NCBI RefSeq assembly: GCF_024139115.2
Contig: NW_026942550.1
Span: 62,001 to 126,000, forward strand
DNA from: Armigeres subalbatus
Lineage: Eukaryota; Arthropoda; Insecta; Diptera; Culicidae
Reading direction: 5' to 3'
DNA length: 64,000 bases
Shown: one piece after another, positions 47,298 through 58,660 of the stretch
Position numbering within the stretch: the stretch's first letter is position 1
Layout: every line of letters begins with the position of its first letter
Notes under the pieces: model-generated
What the model saw: the letters and a program-made list of their open reading frames with translations, nothing else
The model's database searches: none
What the model was told of the DNA's origin: nothing
Made by a program: the position numbers and the translations under genes

Positions 47298-47305
47298 TTT
47301 TAAAC
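47298..47305 (+). other. Empty target site of the 15.4-kb transposon
   Basis: A single TTTTAAAC lies between sequences that match 17240-17291 on the left and 32717 onward on the right. This proves the boundaries of the insertion in copy A. Confidence 0.95.
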
Positions 47306-47568
47306 TATTTAGTTGTTCGAAAAAACTTTTTTAAATACATTTTCTGCTAAGCGGTGTATGTGCAATATTTTCAACAATGATGTTACACCGTTTTGAAAAA
47401 AATTGATTTACATTTTTAATGACACATTTTCATGCAGCTTTGAAGATATACACATTTTTAGATGAATTTGATGCCATATGCTGTTGAAAACGGGTTTGTT
47501 TACAATTTGCGACATACGCCGTTTTGAAAAAGTACCCGAGAATTCATTGATAAGCGACTAAGTATTTA

Positions 47569-47731
47569 GGGGCTGTACACCTATTACGTAAGCACTTATG
47601 GGGGGAGGGGGGTCGGTCAATATTTTACGCTCCATATAAATAAAAATTCATGTGTATGAAAAAAATCTTACATGGGGGGAGGGGATTTAAAAAACCCAGA
47701 AAAATTGCTTACGTAATAAATGTACGACCCC
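47569..47731. mobile_element. MITE of ~163 bp, copy B
   Basis: Counterpart of 32980-33144, with the same ends (GGGGCTGTACACC and GTACGACCCC) and small internal differences. Confidence 0.75.
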
Positions 47732-48612
47732 ATTATTGTAAACGAAGTTATTTTGAAAACAAGAAGATGAAAACTGTGTTTGAAATCAATCCAACACAAT
47801 TCAATGTGCTTCGTTTAATACTGGGAGTTGCGGATAGAGTCAAAACGAGTGCCAAAAATCTCCAAGGTAAGCTGTCAAAAAGTATCCATCGCATCGAGAG
47901 AGGTTTTGTGCATTTTGAGCGCAGCCGAGAGAGTACACGTATAAATCAACTCATACTAAATATAGCTCATTTTGAACAAATTTCAATTTTCTGGCGTCAT
48001 TTTAAATATATAGACGGATTCAAAATACGTGGAGGAATTAATTAAATATTCGACACGTTAATTCATGCGATGCAGTAAGTTGACGAAATCTTTATAATTA
48101 ATTCTATAAAGATAAACACAATGATAATTCAATGTAAGAAAATCGTAACGTGCACATTGAACACCGAGAGGAAATTTGCGAGTTTCAAGCAAAATATCTT
48201 GAAAATTGGATTCGATCGAGTCCGCAGCTCCCAGGTTTAATAAGATCTACAATTTCGATAGATCCATTCCGCACTAAATAATTCTGTGCTCTTCGATGCA
48301 GACATTGGTTTTATCACTTCGCGTTCTCCCACACTAACTGGCGTGATCAGCATCTACAAGATCGATTGTACACTGGTTAAACAAATTTCTGCTACGCGAG
48401 GTAGATTTTTTTTTCACTTCGCGTTCTCCCGGACCAGCTGCCGTCCCATGACCAGCAGCAACACGATAGATTCCGCATACATATTGTACAAATAGTAAAA
48501 AATATCACAAAATATAAATTTGAAATTTGGAAACACTGAAGACGTTTTATAGAAGAAAACTACATACGTATTTGTCGACTAAGAATAGGGTTATGTAGTT
48601 AGCGTTATTAGA
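47732..48612. other. Copy B counterpart of 33145-34020
   Basis: Non-coding duplicate. A plus-strand frame (47650-48045, 131 codons) is longer than in copy A because copy A has one extra A at 33270. It has no recognised domain. Confidence 0.4.
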
Positions 48613-48614
48613 AA

Positions 48615-49343
48615 AACCCTGATTAATCCACCTAGCGGTGATGGTGCCTTTCTCGTGCATTATAAAAATAGTATTTTGGCCATTACTTTTGAGCCCATAG
48701 TGTCCGACCTGGTCAATTTTCAATAGGAAACAATGGGAGTGTATTCTGCGTCGAGTGCAACATGTTGCGAGTAAATCGGTTAAGGATAAGTGCCTGAAAA
48801 ATGAGTGACATTTTTTTACTCATTTTTTTAATAAAAAAAAGTGGTATTTTGGCCATAACTTCCGATCCCATAGTCCGATCAGACCAATTTTCAATAGGAA
48901 ACAATGGTAGACTATCCTGCGTCGAATGCAACTTGTTGCGAGTAAATCGGTTAAGGATAAGTACCTGAAAAATTAGTGACATTTTTTTACTAATTTTTTC
49001 TATAAAAAAGTGGTATTTTGACCATAACTTCCTATCCCATAGTCCGATCTGACCAATTTTCAATAGGAAATAATGGTAGAGTATCCTGCGTTGAATGCAA
49101 TTTGTTGCGAGTAAATGGGTTAAGGATAAGTGCTTGAAAAATGAGTGACATTTTTTTACTTCTTTTTTTATAAAAAAAGTGGTATTTTGGCCATAACTTC
49201 CGAGCCCATAGTCCGATCTGGCCAATTTTCAATAGGAAACAATGGTAGAGTATCCTGCGTCGAATGCAACTTGTTGCGAGTAAATCAGTTAAGGATAAGT
49301 ACCTGAAAAATGAGTGACACTTTTTTTTCGGTGGGTGCGCACA

Positions 49344-49434
<91 letters not shown>

Positions 49435-49568
49435 ACAGACATCACCTCAATTCGTCGAGCTGAGTCGATCGGTATATAACACTATGGGTCTCCGGGCCTT
49501 CTATAAAAAGTTTGTTTTTGGAGCGATCATATAGCCTTTACCGTATACTTAGTATACGAGAAAGGCAA
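48615..49568 (+). repeat. ~167-bp repeat array, right end of copy B, with (CA)n
   Basis: A complete module: outer terminus at 48615, four monomers, (CA)n at about 49344-49432, and the other terminus ending CGAGAAAGGC. It closely resembles 39523-40150. Confidence 0.85.
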
Positions 49569-50864
49569 AAATTGTATAAAATTGTATTGAAAACAACTTA
49601 ACGATATTGTTTAAATTTTTGATAATATGAAGAATGGTTTAAGTTTAAATTTGTTTCGAAATTCCGCGGAATTCCGTTAAATTTCGTTAGAAGCTAGTTT
49701 TTTCTAGCGAAATTTTTCTAATTTTACGAAACGAAACGAAATCAAGAAATGCAATTTCGCCATGCTAAAATTCCGTGAAATTCCGCGGAATTTCGTTTCG
49801 AGCCACCTGAAACGATTTTTTTACCGCATACCGCATATGCTTAGAACATAGTAGGTGGCACTTTTACCCCTACTAGTGGTGGCACACTTGCCCCAACATT
49901 AACAAATTTCATAAATTAACTTTTTTTCGGAAATTTTTTTTTTTGACTGAGTCATCGCTAGAAACAAATACTCTTTCATTCAATTTCACACTGCAATATA
50001 CACTTTCTCGATTTTTGTTTGGATGTAATCTGACAACTTATTTGAATTGGCTGGAATATTATAAAATTGCACGCAATTTTGATGCTCATTATAAAATTGA
50101 TCATAAAAAAGTGGAGATTTGACAATTCTATACAAAATTCCGTACACTATATCTGGTAATACGATCGAATCTAGCTGTGTACCGGCTGGGTCGTTTAATA
50201 CATATTTTATTGAATAAATGCCGGGGTGGCTCACTTGCCCCTATGGCACACTTGCCCCAAACTCCGCTAAGCCAGCGATGATCGTTAATATTTTTTTGCA
50301 TGGGATCGCAGAGAAGAATTTAATGAGGAATTACCCAAAAAAAAAAAAAAAATCGAGGAGTTTCCTGGCTCAATTTGAAATAATTTCATGAGGAAATTAA
50401 AAAAGATACAGTTTCAACTGCAAAAAGACAATGGTCAGTTTACTTCGAGAGCTACTTCTGTATAGATAAGCCCTTTCTATTTTTCTATTCTGATAAAAAA
50501 AATGAAAGGACACTACCGCTTGAATGCATTGAGTAAAATGAAAATTCCGCAGCTCATTGTACAATCCAATGACTGCGAATGGTGTGCCGACAACAGATAT
50601 GAAACGTGAATCACAGGTTTCATAACAACGTCTAATATTCCAGTTTATTCCGGTTATACAAAACGGAAAATAATAAAATTGCAGTGACAAAAAGGTCTCA
50701 CTTTGATCGGAGGCGAAGACTGAGTTAAGAATAATTTCTTGTTTGGGTACTCGCTTCGTATTGTCGGCGGCTGTTGCTTAAATCCATTGCAGAGTAGAAG
50801 TTGTTCTCATCGTGCTTTTTTCTTGAAAGGAGTAACCAAACTTCGCAAAACAAAAAATGAATTA
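49569..50864. other. Unassigned stretch with two small repeat motifs
   Basis: At 49660-49800 AAATTCCGCGGAATT-type words recur in both orientations, forming a fold-back-prone patch. ACTTGCCCC-type words occur near 49860-49895 and 50225-50262. No gene is supported; frames up to 97 codons show no family. Confidence 0.45.
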
Positions 50865-51405
50865 GGGGAACTGTTCCGTTCTCCATCTCACTGAACATGT
50901 ATTCATCTCATCGCAAAACAAAGCAACACAGCGCCAATCTCGTTGCTTCGTTTTGCTAACAAACGTGCTCACTGCTGAAAAAAATCACAAAAATATTGCG
51001 CTTTTTGCACTTTATAAGAGTCTTGCGAGATTTTTTTTCTCACAGTCATCTTTTTCTCACACTCAATACACTCAAAAAAGTTTGATTTTCCGTGTATAAT
51101 ATTTGTGTGTGAGTCCTCAATCTGAAAACAAATAGACGTCAAATCATGGCGGGAATCGATTTAGTGTACACGCTTACATGTGACTAACGAGTAATGGGTT
51201 ATATTTGGGTAAATTTCAGTAACAAAAATCGATCAACCCCAAAATGAGAGTGAGTGTGAGAAAAAGAAGCGTGCAAATCACAATCTACACATACTCTTCA
51301 AATTGGTGAAATCGGCAATAAAAAACAAATCAAATTCCTTTTCATTGCTTTGTTTTTGATGGGATGGAAATGGGAGCTATGAGATGAAGTGCCGAACCGT
51401 TCCCC
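50865..51405. mobile_element. 541-bp TA-flanked non-autonomous element
   Basis: GGGGAACTGTTCCGTTCTCC at the left corresponds to the inverted right end GCCGAACCGTTCCCC. ATCTCA and ATGAGAT-type subterminal words are inverted too. TA flanks both ends (50863-50864, 51406-51407). There is no coding content; the element fits the class of TA-inserting MITEs common in mosquitoes. Confidence 0.75.
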
Positions 51406-51777
51406 TATATTTTGCAGCAATGTATGCCTAAATGAAGACTTAACTTTTTATTCTCTACTATAGTGCAAATTGCTAGCTCGTTGCGACCCGCCAAATACTG
51501 GTTCCAATATGCATCATAGTGCATACTGCTTCTCGCCAAACGTGGCTTAGAATTTTTTTTCGCGATTGTTCTATTGTGTGAATTTAATTACAATGACTGA
51601 ATCATTGTGATTGTCTGCCTGTTAGTTCAGTTTACAACAAACCGATACATTTGTTGTGTAGAAGAATGTTTACAGATGCTTTTCTTTACAAAGGAAGTTT
51701 ATGAACTGGTCCCACTTACACAATCGAAATGCTATGCCGAATTAGTTTTCTATATGAATCTTCCGCGTGCCAGAATC

Positions 51778-52010
51778 TTCAATAGCCTAACGAGCAAAGT
51801 CGTAGGATTGCTAATCCGAAGATGGCGAGTTCGATTCTCGGTCCGGTCTAGGATGTTTTCGGTTTGGAAACTTTCTCGACACCATGGACTTAGTGTATCC
51901 ATTGTACTTACCACACAAGATACATATTCATGCATTGACGGGCATAGAAAAGCTTTAATTTAATAACTGAGGAAATGCTAATAAACTACTAAGTTGAAAA
52001 ACAGAATCTC
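51778..52010 (+). mobile_element. tRNA-Ser-headed SINE resembling Feilai
   Basis: The head CTAACGAGCAAAGTCGTAGG with loop TTGCTAA (anticodon GCT, serine-like) and B-box GAGTTCGATTCTCGG resembles a tRNA without its long variable arm. The body continues with GGTCTAGGATGTTTTCGG and ends in the GGGCATAGAAAAGCT.. and AAATGCTAATAAAC.. part typical of the Aedes SINE Feilai (family name from memory). It is somewhat diverged, so an old copy. Confidence 0.65.
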
Positions 52011-53164
52011 GGTCACATGTCCATTTTGCTCAGTACCGTCATTCAAAATATGCTAGTCATATTATTTTAGTTTATCCAGCCAGGAATCACATAAACCAAT
52101 CTCTTTCGAGCAATTTATTCAAGATTCACCGGAAACAAATCAGCGAAACATCTTATTGTAATCGATTCCCATCCTGTCTCTTTAGATCGTTTTTCTAAGA
52201 AAATAATATCCATAGTAGCTACGTCATCACCGAAGTTTCAATTTAATCATTCTTCAACCATTATAAGCGTCTGTTCTGTATCCTTCTGGAAAGTAATGCT
52301 TCTGTATTTTTTTGTGCTTGCTCTTCGAGCTTCGAGACGATGAACCCACTCCAGCTTTAAGTAGCGCTCATGGCCCATTTTTCGCACGGTTCCCCCAATA
52401 TTGTGAAGTGTAAATCAAACACTCCGTCGAGGATTAATTTGCCGAAAAGAAAGTATCTAAACCTGCTCTTTCGCCGCAACAGAATCGATTCTGCCGTAAC
52501 ATAATCCGGGGCAATCGCCTAAACACAAATTCTATAGGAAGTCTATAGGAAGGATAACATCGATTGCTGCATTACGAGAGGTGTAATTATTTTTCATCTT
52601 TCATCAAAAAATAGATTGCACGTACACAGTGAATTATTTCCGTTAAGCAAATTTTGAGATTATTAATAAACGGGACCGGGTGCTTAAAGGCAGTACTACG
52701 AATATCCCGTAGAAATACTGTGGATAAAATTTTGAAATGTCTGAATAGCAATAAAAATAATGGCTTCTCATGTGTAATTATTATTTTTACAAATTAATCA
52801 CAATTTATTAAACTTTGCTTACATACATAGGGTCTTTCGCATCCAGAGCTCTTCATTATAATATGGATATTATTGAATATAATTCTCATTAGTGTCTGAA
52901 TAAGGTACAGACAACTGATGAAAACCTTATGTTGCAAAACTGAAACTTCCATACTTTTTTGCAACATCATCATCATTAATGCCATGCATTAACCTTTTGT
53001 CTGTGCTCTGGAGTCAATATGACCCCAGGCCACTTTGAGTGGTTGCCATTTTTTTAGTTTTCAACCGATTCTCCTAATTTTTGGTTGTTTGGTAAAACGC
53101 CGAGATCTGTCTCCTAGGTGCAAATTCGCTTGAAAAATCTTGAAAATATGCGCTACAGTGTACT
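52011..53164. other. Unassigned stretch; end of a long-inverted-repeat family near 52990
   Basis: No gene is recognised. At 52990-53030 TTTTGTCTGTGCTCTGGAGT and TGACCCC resemble the outer ends of the long inverted repeat at 58661-60076, suggesting a solo arm end. Confidence 0.4.
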
Positions 53165-53505
53165 TTTTGCCTTTCTCGTACACTAAGTGTACGTAAAGGC
53201 TATAATATTGCTTCAAAAACAAAATTTTGATAGGAGGCCCGGAGGGCCGATTTTTATATACCGATCGACTCAGCTCGACGAATTGAGGTGATGTCTGTAT
53301 GTGTGTATGTATGTATGTGTGTGTGTGTGTATGTGTACAAATTTTGTAGACACACTTTTTTGAACTTCCCATTGTCCGATTTGCTCGCAACAAGTTGCAG
53401 ACGACGCGGAATTCAGTCCCATTGTTTGCTATTGAAAATTAGATCAATAGCTCATCGCAATCTGGAGTTATGGCCAAAAAACTGTTTTTGCGAATAAAAA
53501 AATAG
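53165..53505 (-). repeat. Single diverged module of the ~167-bp repeat family
   Basis: GCCTTTCTCGTACACTAAGT terminus, a short (TG)n tract (53293-53335) and one monomer containing CTCGCAACAAGTTGCA and GGAGTTATGGCC. It is older than the arrays in the duplication, as it differs at many positions. Confidence 0.75.
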
Positions 53506-53527
53506 CAAAATGTTCTCAACTGAATAC

Positions 53528-53590
53528 ACCTAGATTCGAACTTCTGACCTCTGGGGTGGAAGGCGCTTGCCATACCACAAAACTATCGGA
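53528..53590 (-). tRNA. tRNA-like sequence (glycine TCC-like), probable pseudogene or SINE head
   Basis: On the minus strand GTGGTATGGCAAGCGCC leads to TTCCACC, then GAGGTCAGAAGTTCGAATCT. The A- and B-boxes are recognisable and TCC sits in the loop, but the acceptor and T stems pair poorly. Confidence 0.35.
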
Positions 53591-53599
53591 ACACACATG

Positions 53600-54421
53600 G
53601 TATGAGTAAACCGAAGTCGTACAGTATTTATCAAATTAGTATGTGTGCATTTCTTTTCAAAGCCACAGAGTTCACTCTGCTAGGGTAACGGTGCCAATAT
53701 TGGAAGTATTATTGAATCAATGAAAGAAAATATATATTTGATAATTCGAAATTGATAGTTTTAATGCATTAACAAATAGACAAACTTTGAATTTGCTAGA
53801 AATGAAATTGGATTCATTTCGTCTTAATAATTAATCTAAATTTCTTGGAGGTAAAATGAGCTCCACTATACTGCCGTCGCAAGCATAATCGTCCAATATT
53901 GATTTTGCATGGAAGAAAATATGGAACAGTTACGCTTGCGGCGGCAGTATATAGGTAGGAAAGCCAATTTGTTGGAGAAATTATTGTTTTCAATTAATAT
54001 TCATAATGGCACAATTACAACGTGTCGCTTCAAGTAAAGCAAACGTTAAGTAATGCAATGATGAACAATATTATTAAGACCCCATTGTCTCCACTGAGGC
54101 CATGATCGCCTTATAAGTGTTTATTTGGGTAACCTTTAACGAAAAGAAATGTGTTCAATAATTAATAACGTTTCTCTTTACTAAACGTAATCAGGCCCAT
54201 TTTTTCTATTATTTTGCTATCATGCGCTCGCATACCCTACATACGAGTTCGATCAGCGGCGTTCAATCAGCGTATGGGAGCGCAGCTGATGTGCGTGAGG
54301 ACGCTATGCAAGCACATTTCGGCGGGAGCGAACGGCACTGCATTCGCTTCATTCGCTTGCCGTCGGATGAATATCGCAGAAGGAAGCATCACCAACACAC
54401 CGCATGGCCCTGACGAAAGCG
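53600..54421. other. Unassigned stretch
   Basis: CTGCCGTCGCAAGC near 53870 and its inverse GCTTGCGGCGGCAG near 53935 form an imperfect inverted pair about 75 bases long overall. The rest shows no gene or repeat that I can support. Confidence 0.35.
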
Positions 54422-54957
54422 AGTAAACAAAATGGGGCCGGATGATGCCTTTTATTTCACCCGACAAGGGATATAGGACGTCAATTTTAAAATGGTTGTT
54501 AAAACGTTAAAACACATTTTAACCGAAAATAGTTGTATTTTTCAGGTTCGAAATTTAATTTACTTTTAGATTGGCAACACGAAAGCATAGCATAGCATAG
54601 CATATGTGATTGTACAAATCGTGGGTGGCTATACAATGCTCAATTGAGCAATCTACTGTATATTGTCGCAAATTGGTACTTGGGATTAGTACCTTTTCCT
54701 ATACAGTAGCAGTTGTATACCTGGCCACGTCCTTACAATCACGGAAGGAAGGGAAGGAATGTTAGTTCAACATCCACTAGTGAAGATGCAGGGAACCCAT
54801 ACTACCTTCATAGATGTCTCGGGAAAGAAAATTTGTGTTAGTGGGAAAGGTGAATAATAGGGAGCTCTATTCGACAATATAGAGCGTTTGTCAATAACAG
54901 TATATGCTGTAAAAATAATAAAATATATTCATCAATTTACTTACGAACCGTCCTAAG

Positions 54958-55628
54958 GAAAAACAAAACAAAACACAAAATTTCGGCAATCGCGCGATCG
55001 TTCCGCCGTCCGAAACAAGAGCCAACTCGCACTGCACTAATTAACTTTATTACCGACCGCGCAATGCAAAACACAAAATTTCGGCAAATCGCGTGATCGT
55101 TCTGCCGTCCGAAACAAGAGCCAACTCGCACTGAACTAATTAACTTTATTACCGGCCGCGCAATGCAAAACACAAAATTTCGGCAAACCGCGCGATCTTT
55201 CCGCCGTCCGAAACAAGAGCCAACTCGCACTGCACTAATTAACTTTATTACCGGCCGCGCAATGCAAAACTCAAAATTTCAGCAAATCGCGCGATCGTTC
55301 CGCCGTCCGAAACAAGAGCCAACTCGCACTGCACTAATTAACTTTATTACCGGCCGCGCAATGCAAAACACAAAATTTCGGCAAACCGCGCGATCGTTCC
55401 GCCGTCCGAAACAAGAGCCAACACGCACTGCACTAATTAACTTTATTACCGGCCGCGCAATGCAAAACACAAAATTTCGGCAAATCGCGCGATTGTTCTG
55501 CCGTCCGAAACAAGAGCCAACACGCACTGAACTGGTTAACTTTATTACCGGCCGCGCAATGCAAAACACAAAATTTCGGCAAATCGCGCGATCGTCCCGC
55601 CGTCCGAAACAAGAGCCAACTCGCACTG
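54958..55628. repeat. 99-bp tandem array, about seven units
   Basis: The unit contains GCAATGCAAAACACAAAATT, TCGGCAAATCGCGCGATCG and GAAACAAGAGCCAAC and repeats every 99 bases. Because 99 is divisible by three, both strands carry long repeating frames (169 codons on plus with MQNTKFRQTARSFRRPKQEP; 97 and 117 codons on minus with VRVGSCFGRR). No family is recognised and the first units break the frame. It is best read as a satellite. Confidence 0.88.
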
Positions 55629-56253
55629 CCACTTTTAGATTGGCAACACGAAAGTCTAATTATTTCGATTAAACAACATGTGTAGATATGTAGCCTGATA
55701 TAAAGGTGTAGACTTCGGCTATCTGTTGGTGGTGTTGGATTGCGTGGGAGTGCTCTCGCCTCTTAGATTTGACGAATCGATGTTCTAATCTTTGTTTACA
55801 AACGCAGAGAATTCGTTTTAAAAATTTGGTATTGAGTTATAGAAAATAAAAATTGTTTAAAGTTCATTGGTATTATACTAGAAAATATGTTTTTGAAAAA
55901 AAAGAATAGAGCCGAACGAGCGTTGATCACAGGACTCTCTGAGTGAGAGCCTAGAACGTTACCCCTCAGCTATCTTTACTTCTTGAAAGATTGGTGATCG
56001 AAGTATAACAGGTTATACGCAATTTGCACTGATCATCTGCTGCTTGTGCATTCGTGCGGCAACGCACCGGCTGCTGTGTTTAGGTTCCGTGGCATATTTA
56101 AATCATCTGACGTTGAAAAACATATACGATTGAGTTTACGTCATGTGCTTTTGTGTCAATTCATTCAGATAAGTCACCTAATATTCATAATGTTTTGGTG
56201 TGCAGGGAAGCAACATCAATTTCAATATTTAATTTGAATCCACCAATCCAATC

Positions 56254-56450
56254 CATATTGGCACAGTATATGTAAAACATGGATGGTCTAACAATTAGTT
56301 TGTAAATAAAACAAATTATTTTAGTAAATGGTTTTGATTTTCTATAAATATTAATTTAGTATTATTCCTACCTTCTGGTATGGGTAGCGAGGTATGCAAG
56401 CGTACCTTCTGTGTGGTTTTTGAAAGTTAATTAATTCATGCTATACATGA
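56254..56450 (-). pseudogene. Jockey-type reverse transcriptase relic, copy 1
   Basis: The minus strand gives FIYKLIVRPSMFYIYCANMDW and LTFKNHTEG, matching the thumb fragment at 20790-21100 (YKQIFRPAMLYAVPIWTSC, LTFKNHIEG). It is heavily decayed. Confidence 0.5.
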
Positions 56451-56540
56451 GTCCTAAATCTTGGACTTCGCTAGACCAATTAATTGTAACATTCATATAG
56501 TGACAACATATCTGTTTGAAGATTTCAAATAGCACTGGGA

Positions 56541-56871
56541 TTATGTGGGAGAATCTGAGTTTCGGAAGGATTCGGAGAAAATTTTTCATTCTTGCAAGTC
56601 AATGAAAATGTATCCAAACTTTTCTACAATCCAAACATGTTTTGGATCATGTAGTAATCTAAATTCGATCATTTAGTTTCTCGATGACTCATTCCAGAGG
56701 TTAAATTTCAAAACGTGTTTTATGGTGGACTTCTGGTGCGAATATTTTTCGACAGCTCTGTCCTACAGTTTATTGTATTAATTTAATTAATAACAGAGAT
56801 GAAACACTAGCTTGTAATAACTTATACTGTTAATAACATTATTTTTTATTAGTTATTATTAGTCAGTATAA
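56541..56871. other. Spacer between the two local duplicates
   Basis: AT-rich; nothing recognised. Confidence 0.4.
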
Positions 56872-57930
56872 GTAAACAAAATGGGGGCCGGATGATGCTT
56901 TTTTATTTCACCCGGCAAGGGATATAGGGCGTCAATTTTAAAATGATAATTAAAACGTTAAAACACATTTTAGCCGAAAATAGTTTGATTTTTCGGGTTC
57001 GAAATTTAATTTTCTCTTAGATTGGTAACATGAAAGTTTCATTATTTCGATTAAACTTCGGCTAGCTGTTGGTGGTGTTGGATTGCATGGGAGTGCTCTC
57101 GTCTCTCAGACTTGACAAATCTATGTTTTAATCTTCGTTTAAAAAATGCAGATAAGTCGTTTTAAAAATTTGGTATTGAGCTATGGAAAAAAATGAATAA
57201 AATTTATTGGTATTAACTAAAAAATGTTTAAATTTAACATTAAACAAAAGAGAGTCAGGATGAGCATCGAACATAGACCCGCTGAGTGACAGCCTAAAGC
57301 GTTACCCCTTGGCTCTCTCCGCTTCTTGGATATGTGATGATCGAAGTATAACAGGTTATACTCTATTTGCACTGATCATCGGTTGCTTGTACATTCGTGC
57401 GGCAACGCACCTGTGCTGTGTTTAGGTTCCGTGGCATATTTAAATCATCTGACGTTGAAAAACATATACGATTGAGTTTACGTCATGTGCTTTTGTGTCA
57501 TAATGTCAGATGTCAGATATGTCACCTAATATTCATAATGTTTTGGTGTGCATGGAAGCAACTTCAGAATCAATTTCAACATTTGATTTGAATTCACTGT
57601 AATGCATTCTTCCTGGCGTTGCAGCAAATAATTCATATTGGCACAGTATATGTAAAACATGGCTGGGCTAACAATTAGTTTGAAAATAAAACAATTTATT
57701 TTACTAAATGGTTTTGATGTTCCATAAATTTTAACTAACTATAATCGTACCTTTTCGTTTGCATACCTTCTGTGTTTTTGATAGTTAATTAATTCATGCT
57801 ATACATGAATCCTAAATCTTGGACTTCACGAGACCAATTAATTGGAAACCCATTCATAGCGACAACATATCTGTTTGAAGATTTCAAATAGCACTCGGAT
57901 GGGAGAAGCTGAGAAATGCCGAAATGCTCT
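56872..57930 (+). repeat. Local tandem duplication, copy 2 (uninterrupted)
   Basis: Matches copy 1 without the 99-bp array. It includes the counterpart of the insertion point (TCTTAGATTGGTAACATGAA at about 57013) and a second decayed Jockey thumb relic near 57632-57800. Divergence from copy 1 is clearly higher than between the A and B duplicates, so this event is older. Confidence 0.75.
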
Positions 57931-58600
57931 CTATATGAAGAAAAGCAACCCTAGTAGAATTCTTCTAAGACTGTATTAAGTCGGATCAAAATCGTAAATC
58001 TTAATTGAAAAGTGTTTAAATGGCATTGACAAAAACGGAACTGCTCATCAGCAAAAAATGAATTCTTATCTATATGATGAAGAATCATACTATTTCAGAA
58101 GGTGCCAGAAGCCTAAGCTGGATTCTGACTTCAAAACAGAAAAAGTTTGTCAATTGACCAAAATTATGGATCATATCACCGAAGTTATGGATCATAATCA
58201 CGATAAAAATTGCGCAAAATTGTATTTTTTTATTAAATGTAGTTTTCTATGAATAATTTTCCAAACATTTATGGATCATTTGTCATACGTTCATGGGAAA
58301 ATAGCAGGAATGATATTGTTTTTCTTGATCATGTTTAAAGGTACATACTTATTTTACAATTATTTGATATATTTTTTTTAGCTTAGTTACGCTTAGTTAT
58401 GGATCTTAAAATTATTCTTTATGGATAAGCCTGAGCTATTTTTTGGATTTGAGGTAGCGTTTTATGGAACATTCTGATGTTATTTATGGATCGTTTTTGT
58501 GCATTTAACGGTACAAAGTAAGGGCTGCCATAAACAAATTTGAAAAATAAGATCTATTTAGTGTTATATTAGACTTTTCTAATATGTTTGTCAACCCATT
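57931..58600. other. Unassigned AT-rich stretch
   Basis: The word ATGGATCAT or TTATGGATC recurs several times (58165-58500) without a fixed period. No gene is supported. Confidence 0.35.
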
Positions 58601-58605
58601 TGAAC

Positions 58606-58650
58606 GAGCGAGAAAGGCATCATCACCGCTAGGTGGATTAATCAGGGTTT
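58606..58650 (-). repeat. Solo terminus of the ~167-bp repeat module
   Basis: GAGCGAGAAAGGCATCATCA followed by CCGCTAGGTGGATTAATCAG is the conserved outer end alone, next to the long inverted repeat. Confidence 0.7.
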
Positions 58651-58660
58651 TAAATAAAAA

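Larger units (their letters stand above)
54422..56540 (+). repeat. Local tandem duplication, copy 1 (with insertion)
   Basis: AGTAAACAAAATGGGGCCGG at 54420 begins a segment that matches copy 2 at 56872-57930. Copy 1 is interrupted between 54588 and about 55632 by sequence absent from copy 2, and the interruption is bordered by a direct repeat of TTTTAGATTGGCAACACGAA plus AG. The shared part includes a tRNA-like patch (55905-55975; 57262-57330 in copy 2) and a Jockey thumb relic. Confidence 0.75.
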
